Shown here piece after piece: positions 1 through 8,911 of a stretch of DNA of 40,926 bases. The stretch is from Rhodospirillaceae bacterium (GTDB lineage: Bacteria > Pseudomonadota > Alphaproteobacteria > DSM-16000 > Inquilinaceae). Below the pieces are notes generated by a model. That model ran no database searches, was not told the origin of the DNA, and worked only from the letters and a program-made list of their open reading frames with translations. The stretch is from positions 1 through 40,926 of the forward strand of contig JACKIG010000032.1 of assembly GCA_020638595.1 (NCBI GenBank), read 5' to 3'. Both the position numbers and the translations under genes were made by a program. Position 1 is the first letter of the stretch, and each line of letters opens with the position of its first letter.

Positions 1-1
1 G

Positions 2-127
2 TCGCTCGACGCGTTCCTGCACAACCCGCAGGCCTATCTGCCGGGCACCACGATGACGTTTCACGGCCTGCCGGATGCCGCCGACCGGGCCGACGTGATC
101 GCCTATCTTCGCAGCAGGCCGCAATAG
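2..127 (+). CDS. C-terminal end of a class I cytochrome c-like protein (partial)
   Basis: Only the last 41 codons are inside the window. The frame ends at a TAG and reads ...PGTTMTFHGLPDAADRADVIAYLRS... The PGT-x-M-x-F stretch supplies the methionine that acts as distal haem ligand in class I cytochromes c. The following D-R-A-D-V-I-A-Y-L is the usual C-terminal helix. The CXXCH haem site would lie upstream and cannot be seen. It is probably a soluble periplasmic electron carrier. Whether it belongs functionally with the hydrogenase operon 310 bases downstream is unknown; the gap and the separate promoter signals argue for separate transcription. Confidence 0.7.
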   Translation, partial: SLDAFLHNPQAYLPGTTMTFHGLPDAADRADVIAYLRSRPQ

Positions 128-287
128 GGGCGGGGGCGCCGGGCAGCCGGCGGTCCAGGTGACGTGCTGCAAGTTGGGATTATTCCATTCACCGTGATAA
201 TCGGCGGATGCTACAGCGGTTGTCGGAAACACTTGGGAATATCAGCCGAAACGGGCGTTGCCGGTCCAACCGAACTTCTGACGGGAA

Positions 288-336
288 TTGATTTACATCA
301 CAGACAATCGACGTTTGCTTAGATAGTCAGTGAAAC
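288..336 (+). promoter_or_regulatory. FNR/FixK-type box and probable hydrogenase promoter
   Basis: The non-coding stretch 128-437 (310 bases) holds one clear signal. TTGATTTACATCAC at 288-301 matches the FNR/FixK consensus TTGAT-N4-ATCAA at 9 of 10 positions. If it acts as a class II activator site centred near -41.5, transcription would start around 336. A weak -10-like TAGATA lies at 320-325. The leader would then be about 100 bases, ending in a GGAGG before the ATG at 438. A 6-bp inverted repeat, GATTAT (178-183) and ATAATC (197-202), lies further upstream with no assigned role. I found no -24/-12 sigma-54 promoter here. Confidence 0.6.
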
Positions 337-437
337 TAATGCTGCTGGGCTTTGCCGCAGGCGCCGGACAGCTGTAACGAATCTCCGCTGCCACACCAAC
401 GCAGCGGCCGATCAAGCGGCACAACGGAGGAAACGGC

Positions 438-1610
438 ATGCACGCTGAGCCGGCAGGCTTCGGCGCTGCCGAGGGTGCCGATCGGATCGGCGACCTTGAC
501 AGCTATCGCAATGCACTCGGCGGTCTGACCCGCAGGCAGTTCCTGAAATACTGTACGGGTGTTGCGGCAACCCTGGGCCTGTCACCGGAACTGGGCGTAC
601 GCATCGCCAATGCCGCCGTCAGCGGCGCACGTCCGCCGGTTATCTGGATCTCCGCCCAGGAATGCACCGGCTGCACCGAGGGATTGCTGCGCTCCTATCA
701 CCCGACGCTGGAAACGCTGATCCTCGACCAGATCTCGTTGGACTATCACGAGACGCTGTGCGCCGGGGCGGGTCATCAGGCGGAATCCTTCCGCGAACAG
801 TCCGTCGAAGCCAATTGGGGCAACTACCTGCTGGTGGTCGACGGCGCGATCCCGACCAAGGACGGCGGCATCTATTGCCAGATCGCCGGCAAGACCGTGC
901 TGGATACGGTCGTTCGCCTGGCGGACGGGGCGCGGGCGATCATCGCCATGGGGTCCTGCGCTGCCTGGGGCGGTATTCCTTCCAGCGGACCCAACCCGAC
1001 CGGGGCGACCCCGGTCCACGAGGTTCTGGCCGACAAGACCGTCGTCAACATTCCCGGCTGCCCGCCCAACCCCTACAACTTCCTGTCCACGGTGCTGCAT
1101 TTCGTCGCCTTCGGGTCGCTGCCGGCGCTGGATTCCAAGAACCGGCCGCGCTTCGCCTATGGTCGCCTGATCCATGAGAACTGCGAGCGGCGGCCGCATT
1201 TCGACGCCGGCCGCTTCGCACGCGAGTTCGGCGACGAGGGTCATCGCCAGGGCTGGTGCCTCTACTACCTCGGCTGCAAGGGGCCGGAGACCTGGGCCAA
1301 CTGCCCGGCGATCGGCTTCAACGACGGTGGCTCGGGCTCCTGGCCCGTGGGTACCGGCCATCCCTGTTTCGGCTGTACCGAACAGGGGGTGGGCTTCACC
1401 AAGTCCATCCACAGCCTGGCCAGCTTGCAGACCGTGACCCCGCCCACGGCCTTCCCGCGCGTGGTGGAAGAGCAGGGCGGGGCGGACCCGGCAGCCATTG
1501 CCGTAGCGTCCGGCATCGTCGGGGCCGCCGTCGGCGCCGGTGCCGTACTGGCGTCCCGTCTGGGCAAGCACGGGCCGACGCCGGAACGGCCGCCGGAGGA
1601 TGCGAAATAG
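438..1610 (+). CDS. hybO: [NiFe] hydrogenase small subunit, Hyd-2 (HybO) type, Tat-exported
   Basis: This is the electron-transfer subunit of a periplasmic, membrane-anchored uptake hydrogenase (390 aa). A Tat signal (TRRQFLK, residues 31-37) is followed by a hydrophobic stretch. Proximal [4Fe-4S] cluster ligands are visible as ECTGC (C76, C79), GSC (C174) and PGCPP (C208). The His/Cys set of the distal and medial clusters follows around residues 250-325 (HENC, GWC, LGC, NCP, PCFGC). A C-terminal hydrophobic helix (about residues 353-372) is the membrane anchor. The two positions that carry extra cysteines in O2-tolerant enzymes are glycine here (ECTG-C and AAWGG), so a standard O2-sensitive proximal cluster is expected. 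It is first in an operon with HybA-, HybB-, HybC- and HybD-like genes. The ATG follows GGAGG. The group assignment rests on gene order and sequence features. Confidence 0.93.
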   Translation: MHAEPAGFGAAEGADRIGDLDSYRNALGGLTRRQFLKYCTGVAATLGLSPELGVRIANAAVSGARPPVIWISAQECTGCTEGLLRSYHPTLETLILDQISLDYHETLCAGAGHQAESFREQSVEANWGNYLLVVDGAIPTKDGGIYCQIAGKTVLDTVVRLADGARAIIAMGSCAAWGGIPSSGPNPTGATPVHEVLADKTVVNIPGCPPNPYNFLSTVLHFVAFGSLPALDSKNRPRFAYGRLIHENCERRPHFDAGRFAREFGDEGHRQGWCLYYLGCKGPETWANCPAIGFNDGGSGSWPVGTGHPCFGCTEQGVGFTKSIHSLASLQTVTPPTAFPRVVEEQGGADPAAIAVASGIVGAAVGAGAVLASRLGKHGPTPERPPEDAK

Positions 1611-1633
1611 GCGGCAGAACGGGGGCTCGGGCC

Positions 1634-2653
1634 ATGGCGCTCAATCGTCGCGATTTTCTCAAGCTGGCAACGGTGGACGGTGCGGTCGGGGCTGCGGCGG
1701 CCGGCAGCACGATGCTGGCGGCCGATACGGCGTCAGCCCAGCTGTTGCAGCGGCCACCGCGCCCCATGCCGGAGGAGGCGGTGGGGCTGCTTTACGACTC
1801 CACGCTGTGCATCGGCTGCCGGGCCTGCCAGGTCGCGTGCAAGCGGGCCAACGGCATGCCCATCGACATCCCCGAGACGTACGAGGCATGGAACGGCGGC
1901 ACCTGGGATACGCCGACCGACCTTTCCGGCGACACGCTGACGGTGATCCAGGTCTACCAGGACGGCACGATGGAGGTGAAGGACCGCGAGACCGACGGGT
2001 TCGCCTTCATCAAGCGCCAATGCATGCATTGCACGGACGCCTCGTGCATCTCCGTCTGCCCGGTGTCGGCGATGACGAAGGATCCCGTCACCGGCGTCGT
2101 CACCCACCATCCGGACCGCTGCATCGGTTGCCGCTATTGCGTGCTGGCCTGTCCGTTCGGTGTGCCGCGGTACGAGTTCGACAACCCGTTCGGCCAGATC
2201 CAGAAGTGCCAGCTCTGCACCAATGTCCCCGACCGGGACATTCCGGCCTGCGCCGATGTCTGCCCGACGGGCGCCACGCTCTATGGCCGGACGACAGACT
2301 TGCAGCAGGAAGCCGAACGCCGGCTGGGCATGGCCCCGGGCGAGACCTACCGGTTCCCGCGCGGCGCCCTGGGGGATGACCGGGCCTCGCACGAAGCACC
2401 GATCGCCCATTACCAGAGCGCCGTGTACGGCGAGCAGATTCTGGGCGGAACCCAGGTGCGCATGCTGGCCGGCGTGCCGTTCGCGGATCTCGGCATGCCG
2501 CACGACGTGCCGGACTACTCCTACGCCTCCATCACCGAGGGTATCCAGCATACCCTCTACAAATACTTCATCGCCCCGGCGGTCCTGCTCGCTGGGCTGG
2601 TGTACTTCGCCTACAAGAACGCGCGCAGCCACCGGCCCGAGGATTGGGACTGA
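1634..2653 (+). CDS. hybA: HybA-like hydrogenase ferredoxin subunit with four [4Fe-4S] clusters
   Basis: This iron-sulfur protein passes electrons from the hydrogenase small subunit to the membrane quinone module. The 339-residue protein begins with a Tat motif (NRRDFLK). It then carries four cysteine quartets: C59/62/65/69, C130/133/138/142, C163/166/169/173 and C192/195/206/210. This is the DmsB/HybA arrangement. A single hydrophobic helix near the C-terminus (about residues 310-327) would anchor it on the periplasmic side. The start was taken at the ATG just before NRRDFLK. The open frame extends upstream into the small-subunit gene, but that part is out-of-frame coding of the neighbour. 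It lies 23 bases after the small subunit and 27 bases before the NrfD-like gene, so it is clearly in the same operon. Confidence 0.93.
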   Translation: MALNRRDFLKLATVDGAVGAAAAGSTMLAADTASAQLLQRPPRPMPEEAVGLLYDSTLCIGCRACQVACKRANGMPIDIPETYEAWNGGTWDTPTDLSGDTLTVIQVYQDGTMEVKDRETDGFAFIKRQCMHCTDASCISVCPVSAMTKDPVTGVVTHHPDRCIGCRYCVLACPFGVPRYEFDNPFGQIQKCQLCTNVPDRDIPACADVCPTGATLYGRTTDLQQEAERRLGMAPGETYRFPRGALGDDRASHEAPIAHYQSAVYGEQILGGTQVRMLAGVPFADLGMPHDVPDYSYASITEGIQHTLYKYFIAPAVLLAGLVYFAYKNARSHRPEDWD

Positions 2654-2680
2654 GCCGGCAGTCCCCGGGGGAGGCCGACC

Positions 2681-3895
2681 ATGGCCAAGCAATCCGATCA
2701 GGTGCACGCGCCCGTCGGCGGGCGCCTGTTCACGCCGATGTTCTTCGGCCTCGGCCTTCTGGTGCTGGTGGCCGGCTTCTTCCTGTTCAACCGGTTCGTC
2801 TTCGGCCTGGGTTCTGTCACCAACCTGAGCGACGGTTATCCATGGGGCATCTGGATCGCCATTGACCTGGTGGTCGGCACGGCCCTGGGCTGCGCCGGCT
2901 ATGCGGTGGCCCTGCTGGTCTACATCCTCAATCGCGGCGAATACCACCCGCTGGTGCGTCCGGCGCTGCTGGCCAGCCTGTTCGGGTACGCGCTGGGCGG
3001 GGCGGCCGTGATGATCGACCTCGGCCGCTATTGGCAGGGATACAACATGTTCCTGCCCTGGCTGTCGCAGTACAACTCGGTCATGCTCGAGACGGCGCTG
3101 TGCATCGCCGCCTATATCACGGTGCTGATGGTCGAATTCTCGCCGGTGTTCCTGGAACGCCTGGGCATGAAGAATATCCGCCGGCGGCTGGACAAGGTGC
3201 TGTTCATCTTCATCGGCCTGGGCGTGCTGCTGCCCACCATGCACCAGTCGTCCATGGGCACCATCCTGGTCGTCCTCGGCCACCAGTTGTCGCCGCTCTG
3301 GCAGACGCAGCTGCTGCCTTTGCTGTTCCTGACATCGGCGCTGTTCATGGGCTTCGCCATCGTCGTGTTCGAGGCGGTGCTTGCCTCCGTCGGGTTCCGC
3401 CGGCCGATGGAAGCGTTCATCCTGAACAAGCTGTCGACCGTGATGGCCTGGCTGCTGCTTGGCTTCGTGGTGGTGCGCATCGCCGACCTGCTGTTCCGCG
3501 GCGATATCGTCCTGGCCTTCCGGGCCAACCTCGACGCCCTGATGTTCTGGGTCGAGATCGCGCTGCACGTCACGGCACTGGTACTGCTGTGGCCGCGCAG
3601 GATCCCCGCAAGTCCACGGCGGATGTTCCTGTCGGCCTCCACCATGCTGGCGGCGGGTGCAGTCTACCGCATCAACTGCTACCTGGTCGGCTACCACCCC
3701 GGTGACGGATGGAATTACTTCCCGTCGGTCGGTGAGATCATGGTGACGGTGGGCATCTTCGCACTGGAGATCATGCTGTACCTGGTCTTCGTCAAGAGAT
3801 TGCCGGTACTGCACACGGTCGACCGCGCCTACCGGGAGGAGCATGCCGCCCAAGCCCGTGAGGGCGGGGCCGCGGCCGTCGGGCAGGCGACGTGA
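2681..3895 (+). CDS. hybB: HybB/NrfD-like membrane subunit of the hydrogenase
   Basis: This 404-residue polytopic membrane protein of the NrfD/PsrC family has about nine or ten hydrophobic helices spread over its length. Early loops carry GYPWGIWIAIDLVVG and GRYWQGYNM, which are typical of the family. In Hyd-2 it receives electrons from HybA and reduces the quinone pool; it contains no haem. The ATG at 2681 follows a GGGGGAGG ribosome binding site. It sits between the ferredoxin and large-subunit genes, the same order as E. coli hybOABC. The C-terminal tail after the last helix is short, charged and alanine-rich. Confidence 0.92.
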   Translation: MAKQSDQVHAPVGGRLFTPMFFGLGLLVLVAGFFLFNRFVFGLGSVTNLSDGYPWGIWIAIDLVVGTALGCAGYAVALLVYILNRGEYHPLVRPALLASLFGYALGGAAVMIDLGRYWQGYNMFLPWLSQYNSVMLETALCIAAYITVLMVEFSPVFLERLGMKNIRRRLDKVLFIFIGLGVLLPTMHQSSMGTILVVLGHQLSPLWQTQLLPLLFLTSALFMGFAIVVFEAVLASVGFRRPMEAFILNKLSTVMAWLLLGFVVVRIADLLFRGDIVLAFRANLDALMFWVEIALHVTALVLLWPRRIPASPRRMFLSASTMLAAGAVYRINCYLVGYHPGDGWNYFPSVGEIMVTVGIFALEIMLYLVFVKRLPVLHTVDRAYREEHAAQAREGGAAAVGQAT

Positions 3896-3957
3896 TCGGC
3901 GCAGGCCACCATTGAACGAGATGTGGGGCCCGCAGACCGGCCCAGGGAGAGAAGCAG

Positions 3958-5655
3958 ATGCGCGTAACGGTCGATCCGATCACGAGAATTGAAGGGCATC
4001 TGAGGATCGATTGCGAGGTCGATGACGGGCATGTCGCCAAGGCCTGGGCCTCGGGTCAGATGTGGCGCGGGATCGAGCTGATCCTGAAGGACCGCGACCC
4101 GCGCGACGCCTGGATCTTCGCGCAGCGCATCTGCGGCGTCTGCACGACGGTGCATGCCATCGCCTCCGTCCGGGCGGTGGAAAACGCGTTGCAGTTGGAG
4201 GTGCCGCTGAATGCCCAGTACATCCGCAACCTGATCATCACGGCACACGCGGTCCACGATCATATCGTCCATTTCTACCACCTGTCCGCGCTCGACTGGG
4301 TCGATATCGTCTCGGCGCTGTCGGCAGACCCGGCCGCAGCCTCGCGCCTGGCGCAGAGCCTGTCGGACTGGCCGCGCAACAGTGTCCAGGAATTCACCCA
4401 GGTGCAGGAGCGCCTGAAGGCCTTCGTCGAGTCCGGACAGCTCGGGGTCTTCGGCAGCGGCTATTGGGGCCATCCGGCCATGGTGCTGGAGCCGGAAGTC
4501 AACCTCATGGCCGCCGCCCACTACCTGCAAGCGCTGGACTATCAGCGCCGTGCCAACCGGATCGTCGCCATCCTCGGGTCCAAGACGCCGCATATCCAGA
4601 ATGTGGCGGTCGGCGGCGTGTCCAACCCCATCAACCTGGACAGCCAGTCCACCCTCAGCATCGAGCGGTTGATGGCCATCCGCACCGCGATCGACGAAGT
4701 CGGCGCCTTCATCAACCAGGTCTACCTGCCGGATGTCGCGGCGATCGGCGCCAAATATGCCGACTGGACAGGCTATGGCGCCGGGATCACCAACTACCTG
4801 TCGGTCCCCGACCTGCCGCTGGACACGCGCGGGACGCAGTTCGCGCTGCCGGGCGGCTATATTCCCGGCGGCAACCTGGACCAGTTCCAGGCCATCACCA
4901 GTTTCGACGACCCGTTCTTCGCCAACGGCGTCAAGGAAAGCGTCAAGCACGCCTGGTACCGCGGCGGCCGCGGCGCCCTGCACCCCTATGACGGGGAGAC
5001 GGAGCCCGAATACACCGACTTCAACGACGACGAGAAGTATTCGTGGGTCAAGTCCCCGACCTTCCTTGACGCGCGTGCCCAGGTGGGCCCCTTGGCCAAT
5101 GTCCTGGCCATGTACGTGGCCGGACACGAACCGACCCAGCGCCACACCAACTGGCTGATGCAGCAGGTGGGCAACCACCTGAATGCCGAGCTGTCGCTGT
5201 CGGCCCTGCATTCGACCATCGGCCGGCATGCGGCGCGCGCGGTGCGATGCGCCGTGCTGCACGAGGCGCTGTCCGACCAATGGCAGCTGCTGATCGACAA
5301 TATCGGGCGTGGGGATACCGATACGTTCAATCGTCCGGAGTTCCCGTCGGGCGAGATCCGTGGCGTCGGCTTCCACGAGGCACCGCGGGGCGTGCTGTCG
5401 CATTGGACCGTCATCCGCGACGGCAAGATCGACAACTACCAAGCCGTGGTCCCGACGACCTGGAACGCCGGGCCGCGCGACGAGAACGACGAACCCGGCC
5501 CCTACGAGGCATCGCTGGTCGACAACCCCGTGGCCGATGCAGAGCTGCCGCTGGAAATCCTGCGCACGGTCCATTCCTTCGACCCGTGCCTGGCCTGCGC
5601 CATCCATCTGGTCGATACCCAGCAGCGGGAAATCGTCCGGGTACGGGCGCTGTGA
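3958..5655 (+). CDS. hybC: [NiFe] hydrogenase large subunit, Hyd-2 (HybC) type
   Basis: This is the catalytic subunit (565 aa) that binds the NiFe(CN)2CO centre and splits H2. The N-terminal ligand motif is RICGVC (C59, C62) and the C-terminal one is DPCLACAIH (C544, C547, H550). HybD-type proteases cut directly after that histidine, so the last 15 residues would be removed during maturation. The N-terminus (VDPITRIEGHL) is canonical. It has no Tat signal and would be exported with the small subunit. A GGGAGAG ribosome binding site precedes the ATG. Its stop overlaps the GTG start of the protease gene. The hyp genes for metal-centre assembly are not in this window. Confidence 0.95.
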   Translation: MRVTVDPITRIEGHLRIDCEVDDGHVAKAWASGQMWRGIELILKDRDPRDAWIFAQRICGVCTTVHAIASVRAVENALQLEVPLNAQYIRNLIITAHAVHDHIVHFYHLSALDWVDIVSALSADPAAASRLAQSLSDWPRNSVQEFTQVQERLKAFVESGQLGVFGSGYWGHPAMVLEPEVNLMAAAHYLQALDYQRRANRIVAILGSKTPHIQNVAVGGVSNPINLDSQSTLSIERLMAIRTAIDEVGAFINQVYLPDVAAIGAKYADWTGYGAGITNYLSVPDLPLDTRGTQFALPGGYIPGGNLDQFQAITSFDDPFFANGVKESVKHAWYRGGRGALHPYDGETEPEYTDFNDDEKYSWVKSPTFLDARAQVGPLANVLAMYVAGHEPTQRHTNWLMQQVGNHLNAELSLSALHSTIGRHAARAVRCAVLHEALSDQWQLLIDNIGRGDTDTFNRPEFPSGEIRGVGFHEAPRGVLSHWTVIRDGKIDNYQAVVPTTWNAGPRDENDEPGPYEASLVDNPVADAELPLEILRTVHSFDPCLACAIHLVDTQQREIVRVRAL

Positions 5656-6203
5656 CGGCGGCGGCCACCGATGGCGGGGCACCGGACATCCTCGTCCTCG
5701 GCATCGGCAATGTGCTGCTGCGCGACGAGGGGATCGGTGTCCATGCGGTGGCCCGCCTGACCGAACGGTTCGACCTGCCCACGACGGTCGCCGTTGTCGA
5801 TGGGGGAACCACCGGGCTCGACCTACTCGACCTGATGGCGCATCGCGGGCATGTCATCATCGTCGATGCCGTCGCCCATGACGGCGCCCCCGGGACGGTC
5901 GTCCGCCTGACCGACGGTGAAATCCCGGCCTTCCTGCGGATGAAGCTCTCCCCGCATCAGCTTGGCCTTGCCGATCTTCTCGCCGTATTGCGCCTGACGG
6001 ACGAGCAGCCGCACGGCCTGACGCTGCTGGGCCTGCAGCCCGAAGACATGGAGCTGGGACTGGAGCTGAGCCCCCGGTTGGCCTCCCGCATCGACACCCT
6101 GGTCGATGCCGTCGCCGCAGAGCTGACCGCCCTGGGGGTGACGGTGCGGACACGCGACACCGCGAAGGCGGCACCGGCGCGCGCCGACGCGGTCCTGCCG
6201 TAG
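5652..6203 (+). CDS. hybD: Hydrogenase maturation protease, HybD/HupD family
   Basis: This nickel-dependent endopeptidase trims the C-terminus of the large subunit. The 183-residue protein has the family start (ILVLGIGNVLLRDEGIGVHA), whose Glu and Asp are nickel ligands or near them. It also has DGGTTGLDLL, the IIVDAV strand and SPHQLGLADLL, where the histidine is the other expected ligand. The chosen start is GTG at 5652, which overlaps the large-subunit TGA (GTGA) and suggests translational coupling. The protein is slightly longer than E. coli HybD because of an alanine-rich C-terminal tail. It is the last gene of the hydrogenase operon; the next gene runs toward it. Confidence 0.9.
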   Translation: MTAAATDGGAPDILVLGIGNVLLRDEGIGVHAVARLTERFDLPTTVAVVDGGTTGLDLLDLMAHRGHVIIVDAVAHDGAPGTVVRLTDGEIPAFLRMKLSPHQLGLADLLAVLRLTDEQPHGLTLLGLQPEDMELGLELSPRLASRIDTLVDAVAAELTALGVTVRTRDTAKAAPARADAVLP

Positions 6204-6231
6204 GCTCCGTCCGCCGCACAATCCCGCCGCG

Positions 6232-6261
6232 CCGGCCGGCGCTGGAATTGCGACCGGCCGG
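6232..6261. terminator. Possible bidirectional terminator hairpin
   Basis: CCGGCCGG at 6232-6239 can pair with CCGGCCGG at 6254-6261 across a 14-base loop. It lies in the 75-base gap between two convergent genes, the hydrogenase protease and HMG-CoA reductase. There is no U-run on either side. Each arm is itself a palindrome, so the intended fold is ambiguous. Confidence 0.3.
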
Positions 6262-6278
6262 GCACGCCGCGGGACGCG

Positions 6279-7553
6279 TCAGCCGCCACGCAGCTTGCGC
6301 AACTCGGCCTCCGCCAGGTCCACCCGCACCTTGCCGCCGGCCACCAGCGCCTTGGCAACGGCGTCCACCTCGGGACCGACGGCGCCCGCCATGATGGCGA
6401 TGTTCTGGGCATGCAGCGCCATGTGACCCTTCTGCACGCCGGTGGTGGCCAGCACCCGCAGCGCTGCGAAGTTCTGCGCCAGACCCACGGCAGCCACGAC
6501 GCGCGCCAGCTCGTCAGCGGTGGTGATCTTCATCATGCGCAGCAGGATTTGCGGCACCGGATGCACCTTCACCGCGCCGCCGATCAGGCCGACCGCCATC
6601 GGCAGCTCCAGCACGCCTACCAGGTTGCCGTCGGCGTCGCGTTCCCACCGGCTCAGGCTGCGATAGCGCCCGGTGCGCGCGGCATAGGCATGCGCGCCGG
6701 ATTCGATGGCGCGGGTGTCGTTGCCGGTGGCCAGCACGCAGGCAGTGACCCCGTTCATGATCCCCTTGTTGTGGGTCGCGGCACGATACGGGTCGGCATC
6801 GGCGAACCGGAAGGCGGAAATGATGCCGTCGCGGACATCCGGCCCGCCGATATCCTCGGCCAGCCATACGCCGCGGGCACGCGCCAGCCGCCGGTCAGCC
6901 AGATTGGACAGGATGCGCAGGAAGACGCGGCCGCCGGTCCATTGGGTGATATGCGGTGCCAGCGCCTCGGCCATGGAATTGACGGCATTGGCGCCCATGG
7001 CATCGCGGCAGTCGACAACGATATGCGTGATCACCATGGTGCCGCCGGCGGTCTCCAGCAGACGCACCTCCAGGTCGCGGAAGCCGCCGCCGTGCTGCAG
7101 CAGGACGGGGTCGGTCTGGTCGCAGATCGCCTTGATGTCCTCGCGCCGCTCCAGGATCTTCAGCCGCGCATTCTCCGGGTCGGGAATGTCGACCAGCTGA
7201 ACCTGGGCGATCATCAGCGGCCCGCTGGAAGAGGTGACGATGCCGCCGCCGCCGCGGCACTGGCGGGCGGCGTTGCAGATGGCCGCCACGACGGAGCTTT
7301 CCTCCGTCGCGACCGGGACCAGCATCTCCCGCCCGTCGATGATCAGGTTCGTCGCAACGCCAATGGGCACGCCCATGGTGCCGATGACGTTCTCGATCAT
7401 GCGGTTGGCGGTTTCCAGCGACAGGCTGCCTTCGTTCATCAGCACCGCCACATCGTCATCGGACAGGCCGGTACGCTCGGCCACCAGCCGGACGCGGTCT
7501 TCGACCGGCATCTTGTGAAAGCCGGGTATGCGCGAGCTCAACTCCGTCATCGG
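6279..7553 (-). CDS. mvaA: Class II hydroxymethylglutaryl-CoA reductase (degradative)
   Basis: This enzyme interconverts mevalonate and HMG-CoA with two NAD(P)(H). The 424-residue length and sequence match the class II family of Pseudomonas mevalonii MvaA. Catalytic residues are visible: Glu83 in ATEESSV, Lys in HNKGIMNG (about 262), Asp in ATGNDT (about 278) and His in QKGHMALH (about 376). The cofactor motif DAMGAN is near 183-188. The ATG at 7553 follows AAGGAGAT. It lies 44 bases after the TRAP large permease and is the last gene of the cluster. The window also encodes MEP-pathway IspDF and no mevalonate kinase, so I infer the oxidative, catabolic direction. Cofactor preference cannot be decided by eye. 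Confidence 0.93.
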   Translation of the reverse strand, partial: PMTELSSRIPGFHKMPVEDRVRLVAERTGLSDDDVAVLMNEGSLSLETANRMIENVIGTMGVPIGVATNLIIDGREMLVPVATEESSVVAAICNAARQCRGGGGIVTSSSGPLMIAQVQLVDIPDPENARLKILERREDIKAICDQTDPVLLQHGGGFRDLEVRLLETAGGTMVITHIVVDCRDAMGANAVNSMAEALAPHITQWTGGRVFLRILSNLADRRLARARGVWLAEDIGGPDVRDGIISAFRFADADPYRAATHNKGIMNGVTACVLATGNDTRAIESGAHAYAARTGRYRSLSRWERDADGNLVGVLELPMAVGLIGGAVKVHPVPQILLRMMKITTADELARVVAAVGLAQNFAALRVLATTGVQKGHMALHAQNIAIMAGAVGPEVDAVAKALVAGGKVRVDLAEAELRKLRGG

Positions 7554-7597
7554 GATCTCCTTACGTTCGGACCGCACACCCCCGCGCCCGGGGGCAA

Positions 7598-8911
7598 TCA
7601 ATGACCGACCATGGTGCGCGGCAGCCAGAGGATCAGGTCCGGCCAGGCTGCGCAGATCACCAGGCCTGCAACCTGTAGAAGGACGAAGGGCACGATGGCG
7701 CTGTAGACGGTCTGCATCCCGATTTCCGGCGGCATGACACCCTTCAGGTAGAACAGCGTGTAGCCGAAGGGCGGCGTGATGTAGGCCATCTGCGCGGATA
7801 CGAGGAACAGGATGCCGAACCACAGCGGGTCGAAGCCCAGGAAGTGGATGACCGGCAGGAACACCGGCACGCACAGCAGGATGATGCCGATCTCGTCCAG
7901 GAACATGCCGAGGAAGGCCAGCACGCCCATCATCACGATCAGGACGACGTAGCGCCCGGCTTCCATCCCGCGCACCAGGTCCAAAAGGAAATCGGCCCCG
8001 CCGGTGCCGGTGAAGATGGCGACGAACGCCTTGGCGCCGATGGTGATCCACAGGATCATCGCCGAAACGCGGGCCGTCTCGAAGCAGCTGTCGCGCAGCA
8101 TGGCAATCGTCAGCTTGCGTTGCTGCAAGGCCGACAGCATCGCGCCGACGACGCCCACCGCCGCCGCCTCCGTCGGCGTGGCGATGCCGGCATAGATGCT
8201 GCCCAGCACGCCGATGATGATGGCCGCCGGCAGGACCAGGGCCTGAAGCGATGCCAGGCGTTCGCGCAGGGATGTCCTGCCCGCGTCGGACACCGGCGCC
8301 AAAGCGGGATTGAGCGTCGTCCTGAGGACGATATAGCCGACATAGAGGCCCGACAGCAGCAGGCCGGGGATGACGCCGCCGATGAACATCTGGCCGACGG
8401 ACACCTGCGCGGTCGCTGCATAGACGATGGTGATGACCGACGGGGGGATCAGGATCCCCAGCGTGCCGCCCGCACAGATCGTCCCCAGGCTCAAGCGGCG
8501 GTCATAGCCGCGTGCCAGCATGGACGGCAGGGCAAGGATCCCCATCGCCGCCACCGCGGCCCCGACGATGCCGGTCATCGCGGCCATGATCGTGCAGATG
8601 ATCACCGTCCCGACGGCCAGGCCGCCCGGTAGGCGCGCGAACCACAGCTCCATCGCCCGGTAGAGGGATTCGATGATGCCCGACCGTTGCAGGATCGTGG
8701 CCATGGCGACATAGAGGGGAATCGCCAGCAGCACCTCCGACCGCATGGTGTCGAAGGTCTGCAGGACCGTGATCACCAGCGCATCCACGCCCCACAGGGC
8801 AATGGTGAAGACGATGGCCAGCGACCCGAGGACGAAGGCGAGGGGCAGGCCGGTCAGGATCAGCCCCAGCAACCCCAGGAACATCACCAGCAGAACGAGT
8901 TCCGAATTCAT
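7598..8911 (-). CDS. dctM: TRAP transporter large permease, DctM family
   Basis: This 437-residue protein with about 12 hydrophobic helices is the ion-coupled transport channel of a TRAP importer. Family features are GIPLYV-like LLAIPLYVAMA, the GTLGILIPPSV loop and ATPTEAAAVGVVGA. The MAYITPPFGYTLFYLKG segment resembles DctM proteins of the 2-oxo-acid and mannitol/chloroaromatic-type TRAP group. Its ATG overlaps the small-permease stop by 4 bases (ATGA), so the two membrane subunits are probably translated together. The substrate is inferred only from the flanking mevalonate genes. Confidence 0.93.
   Translation of the reverse strand: MNSELVLLVMFLGLLGLILTGLPLAFVLGSLAIVFTIALWGVDALVITVLQTFDTMRSEVLLAIPLYVAMATILQRSGIIESLYRAMELWFARLPGGLAVGTVIICTIMAAMTGIVGAAVAAMGILALPSMLARGYDRRLSLGTICAGGTLGILIPPSVITIVYAATAQVSVGQMFIGGVIPGLLLSGLYVGYIVLRTTLNPALAPVSDAGRTSLRERLASLQALVLPAAIIIGVLGSIYAGIATPTEAAAVGVVGAMLSALQQRKLTIAMLRDSCFETARVSAMILWITIGAKAFVAIFTGTGGADFLLDLVRGMEAGRYVVLIVMMGVLAFLGMFLDEIGIILLCVPVFLPVIHFLGFDPLWFGILFLVSAQMAYITPPFGYTLFYLKGVMPPEIGMQTVYSAIVPFVLLQVAGLVICAAWPDLILWLPRTMVGH

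Noticed and set aside
128..437. A sigma-54 (-24/-12) promoter for the hydrogenase operon
   Set aside because: No GG-N10-GC element of acceptable quality was found; the FNR-type box is the better signal.
1733..3853. A 706-codon open frame antisense to the hydrogenase genes
   Set aside because: It is a shadow of high-GC coding DNA. Its translation is low-complexity (Gln/His/Asp/Arg-rich), with no domain, while the + strand encodes clear hydrogenase subunits.
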